Source: Flavobacteriales bacterium UBA5933
GTDB taxonomy: Bacteria > Bacteroidota > Bacteroidia > Flavobacteriales > Weeksellaceae
Length of the DNA stretch: 30,776 bases
Assembly (NCBI GenBank): GCA_002430925.1
Contig: DJDD01000172.1
Location: 1 to 30,776, forward strand
Direction of reading: 5' to 3'
Shown: positions 7,650 through 13,656 of the stretch, in pieces
Layout: every line of letters starts with the position of its first letter
Numbering within the stretch: position 1 is the stretch's first letter
Made by a program: the position numbers and the translations under genes
The notes under the pieces: model-generated
Databases searched by the model: none
Seen by the model: the letters and a program-made list of their open reading frames with translations, nothing else
Told to the model about the DNA's origin: nothing

Positions 7650-7997
7650 ATGAATATTGAAGAATTACGTGATTTTTGTTTAAGTCTACCATTGGTCCAA
7701 GAAAACTTCCCATTTGATAAAAATACATTGGTTTTTTATATTTCTGATAAAATGTTTTGTCTAACTAATATTGAAAATTTTGAATCCATTAATATAAAAT
7801 GTAATCCTGATTTAGCTTTAGAATTAAGAGCTAATTATAATGCTGTAGAACCAGGTTATCATATGAACAAAAAACATTGGAATACTGTATTTATAAATCA
7901 AGATGTAAAAGATGTTGATATAAAACAATGGATAAAGGATTCTTATAACTTAGTAATCCTTAACATTCCAAAATCAAAACGTCCAGATAAAATATAA
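7650..7997 (+). CDS. MmcQ/YjbR-family protein
   Basis: 115 residues. The order MNIEELRDFCLSLPLVQENFPFD, then VFYISDKMFCLTNI, INIKCNPDLALELRANY, VEPGYHMNKKHWNTVFIN and WIKDSYNLV is the CyaY-like fold of the MmcQ/YjbR family. The members are small cytosolic proteins that may bind DNA; no enzymatic role is established. The stop at 7997 is one nucleotide from the stop of the convergent carbonic anhydrase gene (7999), with no terminator between, so read-through antisense transcripts are likely. Confidence 0.9.
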   Translation: MNIEELRDFCLSLPLVQENFPFDKNTLVFYISDKMFCLTNIENFESINIKCNPDLALELRANYNAVEPGYHMNKKHWNTVFINQDVKDVDIKQWIKDSYNLVILNIPKSKRPDKI

Positions 7998-7998
7998 T

Positions 7999-8511
7999 TT
8001 ATTTGTACCAACTGCTGTACATTAAATAACTGTTTGCAATACGTTCTATCTCGCCTTCTTTTAAACTTTGTGGAACATCTTTTATTTTTTTAGCTGGAAT
8101 TCCTGCCCATAATTCTCCTTCTTTTACATGTGTTCCTTTGGTAAGAACTGCTCCTGCAGCAATAAGAGAGTTTGACTCTACAATGCAATCATCCATTACA
8201 ATTGCTCCCATACCTACCAAAACATTATCATGTATTGTACAACCGTGTACGATTGCATTGTGTCCTATTGAAACACTATTGCCAATAACTGTTGGTGATT
8301 TTTTATATGTTGCATGTATTGTTGCATTATCCTGAATATTTACTTTGTTCCCAAGTTTTATATAATGTACATCTCCTCTTAGCACTGCAGAAAACCATAT
8401 AGAACAATCATTCCCCATTTCTACTTCTCCTACAATAACAGCATTATCTGCTAAAAAACAATTTTCTCCAAACTTAGGAGAATGTCCATTTAATTCTTTA
8501 ATTATTGCCAT
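7999..8511 (-). CDS. Gamma-carbonic anhydrase-like hexapeptide-repeat protein
   Basis: 170 residues made mostly of left-handed beta-helix hexapeptide repeats (for example NAVIVGEVEMGNDCSIWFSAVL). The metal site of gamma-carbonic anhydrases is present: H66 (TIHATY), H84 and H89 (IGHNAIVHG), with the conserved RGD (45-47) and QDN (60-62) of the active site. The family (YrdA, PaaY, CaiE) is trimeric with metal at subunit interfaces; many members have weak or no carbonic anhydrase activity, so the reaction is uncertain. No pathway partners sit next to it. Confidence 0.9.
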   Translation of the reverse strand: MAIIKELNGHSPKFGENCFLADNAVIVGEVEMGNDCSIWFSAVLRGDVHYIKLGNKVNIQDNATIHATYKKSPTVIGNSVSIGHNAIVHGCTIHDNVLVGMGAIVMDDCIVESNSLIAAGAVLTKGTHVKEGELWAGIPAKKIKDVPQSLKEGEIERIANSYLMYSSWYK

Positions 8512-8672
8512 AATTTTTTTTATATTTTTAAAACATAATATAACTTAATCAAAACAAGTTAAAGCTATATAAAGTGTTTTACAATTTATTAAAATAATAC
8601 CAATAAAAATCTATAAAATGATGAATAATTAAAACTTAACTTATTATCAATTACTTAAATATTTATAATTTG
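8512..8672. other. Intergenic region without recognisable genes
   Basis: With the following repeat copy B and its tail to 8870, this makes a 359-bp gap between divergent genes. The first 160 nt are very AT-rich. I see no ORF, RNA gene or exact promoter box for the carbonic anhydrase gene, and none of the GTTTAAAC motifs that flank repeat copies A, D and E. Confidence 0.5.
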
Positions 8673-8776
8673 TTGCAAAAGGGATTGAAGTGGAAATCCT
8701 TTGCTAGCTAATAAGCGCCAAAGTTTTGGTAGCAAAGATTGGGAACGTGAAAGCCCGTCCCGCAGGGTTTGCCCAA
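8673..8776 (+). repeat. Structured dispersed repeat, copy B (104 nt)
   Basis: It runs from TTGCAAAAGGGATTGAAG to GGTTTGCCCAA. Outer stem: GCAAA with TTTGC, changed on both sides from the GCAAT/ATTGC of copy A. Long hairpin: TTTGCTA (8700-8706) with TAGCAAA (8730-8736), again with a sequence unlike other copies but fully paired. Small hairpin: CCC-GCA-GGG. It shares GTGGAAATCC with copy C, so B and C form a subfamily. The 3' end is 94 nt before the LuxE-like gene, in sense orientation. Confidence 0.85.
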
Positions 8777-8858
8777 AATCATTGAAGTAGTATTAATATC
8801 AAATTATAAAAAGTAAATAAATCTTTATATAATTTTCTTTCACTTCTACTCTATTTTG

Positions 8859-8866
8859 TAAATTTG
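8859..8866 (+). promoter_or_regulatory. -7 box immediately before the LuxE-like gene
   Basis: TAAATTTG matches TAnnTTTG and ends only 4 nt before the ATG at 8871. A start site at the usual distance would give a leaderless or nearly leaderless mRNA. No TTG is found at the -33 position. Confidence 0.4.
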
Positions 8867-8870
8867 CTGA

Positions 8871-9857
8871 ATGTTTGATTCAAAGCAAATTTTCACTATA
8901 CAATCAGAAGAAGATTTTCAAAAAACAACTTTGGAAGTTTTCAGGTACCAAGCGCAAGAAAATGAAGTTTACAAAAACTTCTTGAATTTCTTGAAGGTTG
9001 ATTATACGACTATTTCTCATACAGACGAAATTCCGTTTTTACCTATTCAGTTTTTTAAAAAAAATGATATAATTTCTGGAGAACGTGCTGTAGAAAAAGT
9101 TTTCACAAGTTCTGGTACAACTGGTATGGCAACAAGTAAACATTTGGTTACCGACCTTGCTTTGTACCATTATAGTTTAGAAAAATGTTTCGAACAATTT
9201 TATGGACCATTATCAGATTATACCATATTCGCTCTTTTACCATCTTATTTAGAAAGAAATGGTTCTTCGTTAATAGATATGGTGGAATATTGGATAGAAA
9301 AATCCAACAACCCACAAAGTGGTTTTTATTTATATAATCACGACGAATTGCACGAAAACTTGCTAGCACACGAAAAAACAGGTAAAAAAGCAATTTTGAT
9401 TGGTGTTTCATTCGCTCTTTTAGATTTTGTAGAAAACTACAAAATGAATCTAAAAAATACCATTGTTATGGAAACTGGAGGAATGAAAGGTCGCAAAAAA
9501 GAAATCACTAGAGAAGAGTTACACAGCATTTTAAAAGAAGGTTTTGGTACCAATGAAATTCATTCGGAATATGGAATGACAGAATTACTTTCTCAAGCCT
9601 ATTCTCGCGGAGATTTAACATTTAAAACGCCTAGTTGGATGCGTATTTTAATTCGCGAAACAGAAGATCCATTTCGTTATGTTCCAGAAGGAAAAACTGG
9701 CGGAGTAAATGTTATCGATTTAGCAAATTACAATTCTATAAGCTTTATTGCTACAGATGATTTAGGTAAAAAAATAAAACCAAATCAATTCGAAATTCTT
9801 GGTCGTTTCGACCATTCAGATATCCGAGGATGCAACCTTATGATTGTAGAATCATAA
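8871..9857 (+). CDS. LuxE-family acyl-protein synthetase-like protein
   Basis: 328 residues. The sequence resembles the LuxE acyl-protein synthetase family, part of the adenylate-forming superfamily: residues about 80-92 (VEKVFTSSGTTGM) carry the phosphate-binding SSGTTG motif, and later come METGGMKGRKKEI, HSEYGMTELLSQAYS and a C-terminal LGRFDHSDIRGCN. The start MFDSKQIFTIQSEEDF fits the Bacteroidota form of the family. It lacks a lux context, so it probably activates or transfers acyl groups in another pathway, unknown here. It ends 4 nt from the convergent mepB-like gene. Its upstream region carries repeat copy B. Confidence 0.85.
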   Translation: MFDSKQIFTIQSEEDFQKTTLEVFRYQAQENEVYKNFLNFLKVDYTTISHTDEIPFLPIQFFKKNDIISGERAVEKVFTSSGTTGMATSKHLVTDLALYHYSLEKCFEQFYGPLSDYTIFALLPSYLERNGSSLIDMVEYWIEKSNNPQSGFYLYNHDELHENLLAHEKTGKKAILIGVSFALLDFVENYKMNLKNTIVMETGGMKGRKKEITREELHSILKEGFGTNEIHSEYGMTELLSQAYSRGDLTFKTPSWMRILIRETEDPFRYVPEGKTGGVNVIDLANYNSISFIATDDLGKKIKPNQFEILGRFDHSDIRGCNLMIVES

Positions 9858-9861
9858 GGTT

Positions 9862-10359
9862 CTATTCGCCAAATAATTGTCTAAATTTCTCAGTATTTTT
9901 AGACAATTCATTCTTATTTGTCAAGTCTATAAAATAATCATTTTGCCACTTTTGGGTTTTCAAGGCTTGTTTACTTATTGGCAAATCCCAAGCAGGATAA
10001 ACACGAAAACCTCTCTTACCTTCTCCATTTTCCGAAGATAAAATATGGTTTTTTACCAAGACTTTTTTCGTAAAAAAGAAAAATCCTTGTTTTGCTTCAT
10101 CTTCAGAAAACATCAAGTAAAAATCAAAATTATCCTTTTCATCAAATGGCACCGTTTTTTTCGATGAATCTCTTTTCCAAAGCGTCACAAATTGACCAAT
10201 TTTCTTTGGAGTAACTTTTGTTTTTCTATACTTTACAACACAATTATTCAATGCAAAAGTACAGCCATCATATTCTGCACATTCTTCATCTAAAATCAGA
10301 TTTTTAAATTGAGGCAATCCTATTTCAGAAAAAAAATTATTTATCTTTTCTACATTCAT
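9862..10359 (-). CDS. MepB-family protein
   Basis: 165 residues from the ATG at 10359 (MNVEKINNFFSEIG). The frame stays open upstream to 10419, but those 20 residues are encoded by the 3' end of repeat copy C and begin MQRKARPKGTPKY, so they are not part of the protein. Family signatures are DEECAEYDGCTFALN, YRKTKVTPKKIGQFVTLWKR, GFFFFTKKVLVKNHIL, GKRGFRVYPAWD and QKWQNDYF. MepB proteins are small cytosolic proteins, named from the Staphylococcus mepRAB locus; their function is unknown. No MepA-like efflux gene is adjacent. Confidence 0.88.
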   Translation of the reverse strand: MNVEKINNFFSEIGLPQFKNLILDEECAEYDGCTFALNNCVVKYRKTKVTPKKIGQFVTLWKRDSSKKTVPFDEKDNFDFYLMFSEDEAKQGFFFFTKKVLVKNHILSSENGEGKRGFRVYPAWDLPISKQALKTQKWQNDYFIDLTNKNELSKNTEKFRQLFGE

Positions 10360-10384
10360 TTTTTTTAAAAATTTATAATTGTAT

Positions 10385-10493
10385 TTGGGCGTTCCCTTCG
10401 GGCGTGCTTTTCGTTGCAATCTTTTATAAAAATAGACTTCGAGAACCTCAGCCTTCTTTTACAAAAGGATTTCCACTGCAATCACTAACGCAA
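10385..10493 (-). repeat. Structured dispersed repeat, copy C (109 nt)
   Basis: Read on the minus strand it runs from TTGCGTTAGTGATTGCAG to GGGAACGCCCAA. Outer stem: GCGTT with AACGC, a third compensated version. Long hairpin: TTTTGTAAAA (10457-10466) with TTTTATAAAA (10422-10431), containing one pair that is G-U on the minus strand but A-C on the plus strand. Small hairpin: CCC-GAA-GGG. The 3' end lies 25 nt before the mepB-like ATG, in sense orientation. No flanking GTTTAAAC motifs are seen. Confidence 0.85.
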
Positions 10494-10727
10494 AGAAAAG
10501 GTTTTTTATAAAAGTGACTCATAATACTTTGATTTATTTTATCAATAAAAACCATAATTTCAAATCAAATTTTTTGAAGATAAAATTCTATTCTCGATAC
10601 AATTTTTCTACATTATATTTCGAAAAATTACTCGAATTAACGAATTATAAATTAAAATTTACGTTGAATAAAAGTTGAAAAGAACTTCATAATCTAAATT
10701 CAAAACATTTACATCTTCAAGAATAAA
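10494..10727. other. AT-rich intergenic DNA between repeat copies C and D
   Basis: Together with the two repeats this makes a 621-bp gap between the divergent mepB-like and M49-like genes (10360-10980). I find no ORF of note, RNA gene or further repeat in this stretch. Confidence 0.5.
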
Positions 10728-10947
10728 AAAGCTGTTTAAACTATTTTTTTTTAATCTTTCTCATAAAGGTTTTTTAGTACTTTGTTTATTATTCATTTGC
10801 AATAGCGATTGAAGCGGCATCCTTTTATAAACAATTCTTCTTTTTATAAAAATAGAATTTAATTGTTTATAGAAGATATAGCGAAAAGCGCGGTGCGAAG
10901 CAATTGCCCAAGAAAAAATAAATATAATTTTAAAAGTTTAAAGAACT
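10728..10947 (+). mobile_element. MITE-like unit around structured repeat copy D
   Basis: It begins AAAGCTGTTTAAACTATT (10728-10745) and ends AAAAGTTTAAAGAACT (10932-10947), inverted relatives of each other. On its complementary strand the right end continues TATATTTATTTTTT up to the GGGC of the core; the corresponding end of copy E reads almost the same, showing that homology extends beyond the core. Length is about 220 bp. No coding capacity. Confidence 0.6.
10797..10911 (+). repeat. Structured dispersed repeat, copy D (115 nt)
   Basis: It runs from TTGCAATAGCGATTGAAG to GCAATTGCCCAA. Outer stem: GCAAT with ATTGC. Long hairpin: a 14-bp stem, TTTTATAAACAATT (10823-10836) with AATTGTTTATAGAA (10861-10874), in which the single non-Watson-Crick pair is U-G on the plus strand. 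Small hairpin: TGC-GAA-GCA. The loop (24 nt) lacks the nested module of copy A. The 3' end is 69 nt before the M49-like gene, in sense orientation. Confidence 0.87.
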
Positions 10948-10980
10948 ATAAATATTAAATTTACAGAAACAAAAAATAAA

Positions 10981-12630
10981 ATGAAAAAATACTCAACAAT
11001 TTTGAGTGTTATTGCACTTACAGGATTATTTACATCTTGTTCTACAGCCAATAAAACAACAAAAAATACTGAAATAGCGACTATGCAACAAAAAGAATAT
11101 CCATTTCAATCGTATGCAAAAGTACCTTTAACAACAGGTGTTTCTCATTTAAGCAAAAATGAAAAGGAAATATTAAGCTTGATGTTTAAAGCTGCTGATG
11201 TTATGGATGATTTGTTTTGGCAGCAAGCCTATGGTTCTAAGAAAGATTTAATGAACGAAACAAAAGGTGAAACAAAAGAGTATGCAAAAATAAATTATGG
11301 TCCTTGGGATAGATTAAATAACGAAGCTCCTTTTGTAAATGGTGTTGGACAAAAGCCTTTGGGTGCTACCTTTTATCCTACTGATATGACGAAGAATGAA
11401 TTCGAAACATCTTCTGACTTAAAAGATGGTAAATCTCCTTATTCTATTGTTCGTAGAAATAAAGAAGGTAAATTATATAGTATTCCATACCATGAAGCTT
11501 TAAAAAATCAATTAAAACAAGCAGCAGATTACCTTAATCAAGCAGCACAATTAGCTGATGATAACGGTCTAAAAAATTATTTACAACTACGTGCCAATGC
11601 TTTATTAACTGATGACTTTTATAAAAGTGATTTAGCTTGGATGGACATGAAAAATTCTAATTTGGATATGGTTATTGGTCCTATCGAAAATTACGAAGAC
11701 CAATTGTTTGGTTACAAAACTTCATACTCTGCCTATATACTTGTTAAAGATGTAGAATGGTCGAATAAATTAGCAAAATTTGTACAGTACTTACCAGAAT
11801 TACAACGTAATTTACCTGTAAATGCTAATTACAAAAAAGAAGTTCCTGGAACAGATTCTGACCTGAATGCTTATGATGTTGTGTACTATGCTGGTGATTG
11901 TAATGCTGCTGGAAAAACAATAGCAATTAACTTACCGAATGACGAACGTGTTCAATTGGAAAAAGGAACAAGAAGGCTACAATTAAAAAATGCAATGAAA
12001 GCAAAATTCGATAAAATTTTAATGCCTATTGCAGAAGTTTTAATTGATGAAAGTCAACAAAAAAATGTAAAATTCGATGCTTTCTTTTCAAATGTAATGT
12101 TTCATGAAGTTGCACATGGTTTAGGAATAAAAAATACTGTCAATGGAAAAGGTTCTGTTCGTGATGCCTTAAAAGAAGCTAATTCTGCATTAGAAGAAGG
12201 AAAAGCTGATATTCTAGGTTTATACATGGTTAACCAATTATTGAACAAAGGAGAATTAACTGGACAACAAGAGGATTATTTTGTAACATTCTTGGCTGGT
12301 ATTTTACGTTCTGTTCGTTTTGGTGCTAGTTCTGCTCATGGGCAAGCCAATATGATTGCATTCAATTATTTTGCAGAAAAAGGTGCTTTTGAAAAAACGG
12401 CTACTGGACGTTATAAAGTTAATGCTGTTAAAATGGAACAAGCTATGAATGGATTGTCTGAATTAATTTTAACCTTACAAGGGAATGGAGATTATAATGG
12501 TGTAAAACAACTTTATGCTAACAAAGGAATTATTCATGCTGAATTACAAAAAGATTTAGATAAATTAAAAACTAAAAATATCCCTGTAGATGTTGTTTTT
12601 GAACAAGGTCCACAAATGTTAGGTTTATAA
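10981..12630 (+). CDS. M49-like (dipeptidyl-peptidase III type) metallopeptidase lipoprotein
   Basis: 549 residues. A lipoprotein signal (1-19) ends LFTS before C20, the residue to be lipidated, so the protein is membrane-anchored. The zinc site has H375-E-V-A-H379 in FHEVAHGLG and E405-E-G-K-A-D410 in LEEGKADILG. The second motif is the EExxAD of family M49. The first is a five-residue HEXXH rather than the six-residue HEXXGH of classical M49 enzymes; a pentapeptide form has been described for the Caldithrix abyssi enzyme. It should remove dipeptides or short peptides from the N-terminus of oligopeptides in the cell envelope, but the substrate is not shown. It is monocistronic, with a bidirectional terminator after it. 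Confidence 0.88.
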   Translation: MKKYSTILSVIALTGLFTSCSTANKTTKNTEIATMQQKEYPFQSYAKVPLTTGVSHLSKNEKEILSLMFKAADVMDDLFWQQAYGSKKDLMNETKGETKEYAKINYGPWDRLNNEAPFVNGVGQKPLGATFYPTDMTKNEFETSSDLKDGKSPYSIVRRNKEGKLYSIPYHEALKNQLKQAADYLNQAAQLADDNGLKNYLQLRANALLTDDFYKSDLAWMDMKNSNLDMVIGPIENYEDQLFGYKTSYSAYILVKDVEWSNKLAKFVQYLPELQRNLPVNANYKKEVPGTDSDLNAYDVVYYAGDCNAAGKTIAINLPNDERVQLEKGTRRLQLKNAMKAKFDKILMPIAEVLIDESQQKNVKFDAFFSNVMFHEVAHGLGIKNTVNGKGSVRDALKEANSALEEGKADILGLYMVNQLLNKGELTGQQEDYFVTFLAGILRSVRFGASSAHGQANMIAFNYFAEKGAFEKTATGRYKVNAVKMEQAMNGLSELILTLQGNGDYNGVKQLYANKGIIHAELQKDLDKLKTKNIPVDVVFEQGPQMLGL

Positions 12631-12640
12631 AATAATTGTA

Positions 12641-12671
12641 TAAAAAAAACACTCTTTATAAGAGTGTTTTT
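12641..12671. terminator. Bidirectional terminator
   Basis: ACACTCTT (12649-12656) pairs with AAGAGTGT (12660-12667) around a 3-nt loop, flanked by an A-run and a T-run. It separates the M49-like gene from the convergent broken PH-domain gene. Confidence 0.8.
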
Positions 12672-13052
12672 TTATTTTAAAACGTGAGTCGATAATACTT
12701 TTTGTACTTCGTAAACATTCACACTTTTCGTAAATTTCTTACAAATAGAAGGATTTTCTTCGCTAGAAATCCATATTTTCAATTCTGCATCAAGGTCAAA
12801 TGTCCTGCCGTTTCTATAGAATATCGTGTTATACTTCTATAAGGTAGGGATAAATAATCTATTTTTTTTTACTGTTAAACCTTGTTTATCAACTAATATT
12901 AATCGTTTATTAGTAAACATGAAAACATCTCTAAACAAAGAGAAACCTACTTCAATTTCTTCAGTGTCTATTAATATAGAAGCATATTCTTTATTTAAAT
13001 TTAATGAATCTACTTCTCCTGCATTTCCTAATAGTTTATTAAATAACCCCAT
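12672..13052 (-). pseudogene. PH-domain protein (DUF1696/bPH type), broken by two frameshifts
   Basis: The intact frame from the ATG at 13052 gives MGLFNKLLGNAGEVDS to LVDKQGLTVKKN, then shifts out at a run of nine A (minus strand) and stops at 12837. Reading with eight A restores KIDYLSLPYRSITRYSIETAGH. A second shift follows at a CATTTG, where one more T restores FDLDAELKIWISSEENPS and the natural end STHVLK at 12672. With both single-base corrections the product is about 126 residues, the normal length of this small PH-domain family. The two changes cancel in net length, both in homopolymers, so sequencing error is as likely as true gene loss. It follows the esterase gene by 7 nt. Confidence 0.85.
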
Positions 13053-13059
13053 AAGTACT

Positions 13060-13560
13060 TTATTTTTTTATTTGTAAAAAAGTTTCGAAAGCTTTTTTAA
13101 ATTCTTTTAATGTTACCAAATGAGTCATATCAGCATCAAAAAATTGCTCTATTTTAGCATTTTTACCTTTTAATTCATCTACAAATGCAATTTGTAATTT
13201 AGGATCAATCACATCATCTTTTAAACCTGTAAAAACTACATTTAATTGCTTTGGAATACCTTTCATTAATTGTTCTGGAATAAATGGTTTTAATCTTTCA
13301 ATTGCTATAACAGCTGGATTAAACATAAATACAGGAATATCTAAAACCATTCCTAAATAATAACTTATCATTCCTCCTAAACTTGTTCCCGCTATAAAAT
13401 CAATCGGTTCTTTTTGAAATTTTGCAATTAATTCTTTAACAATATTTGGTTCGTTATCATAATCAATAGATGGTTTATAACAATCTCCTAAAGAATCTAA
13501 GTATTCACTTTTTTCATCTGTTACGGAACCTTGATAACCATGTAAATATGCAAACTTCAT
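13060..13560 (-). CDS. YqiA/YcfP-family esterase-like protein
   Basis: 166 residues with an alpha/beta-hydrolase pattern. It starts MKFAYLHGYQGS (oxyanion region), has the nucleophile S60 in AGTSLGGM, D116 in TGLKDDVID and H147 in ADMTHLVT. The compact size and the FNPAVIAIERL segment fit the YqiA (UPF0227) group, whose E. coli member shows esterase activity on short acyl esters. The natural substrate is unknown. It is the first gene of a small operon with the PH-domain pseudogene (7-nt gap). Confidence 0.87.
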   Translation of the reverse strand: MKFAYLHGYQGSVTDEKSEYLDSLGDCYKPSIDYDNEPNIVKELIAKFQKEPIDFIAGTSLGGMISYYLGMVLDIPVFMFNPAVIAIERLKPFIPEQLMKGIPKQLNVVFTGLKDDVIDPKLQIAFVDELKGKNAKIEQFFDADMTHLVTLKEFKKAFETFLQIKK

Positions 13561-13601
13561 TATTAATTTTTTTATTGTTTTTTAGTTATGTAAAAATACA
13601 A

Positions 13602-13632
13602 AACCCTTTCCAATATTACTTGAAAAGGGTTA
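13602..13632 (-). terminator. Terminator of secA
   Basis: AACCCTTT (13602-13609) pairs with AAAGGGTT (13624-13631), with an inner CAA/TTG extension. On the minus strand the hairpin is followed by a T-rich stretch (TTTTGTATTTTT). It lies 26 nt after the secA stop. Confidence 0.7.
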
Positions 13633-13656
13633 GATATTCTATTAAATCTTTAAGAA

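Noticed and set aside
9148..9411. Minus-strand ORF of 87 residues inside the LuxE-like gene
   Set aside because: Shadow of a well-supported gene, no recognisable motif or promoter.
6870..10911. Repeat copies as integron attC sites or a CRISPR array
   Set aside because: Copies lie kilobases apart and in both orientations, lack the attC core sites (RYYYAAC and GTTRRRY), and are not separated by unique spacers of uniform length; no integrase or cas gene is present.
10385..10911. Repeat copies as a riboswitch in the mRNA leader
   Set aside because: Neighbouring genes are unrelated in function, and visible -7-like boxes lie between repeat and gene; shared ligand control is unlikely, though not excluded.
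12826..13077. Plus-strand ORF of 83 residues over the PH-domain gene
   Set aside because: The minus strand carries clear PH-domain sequence across both frameshifts; the plus frame has no family signal.
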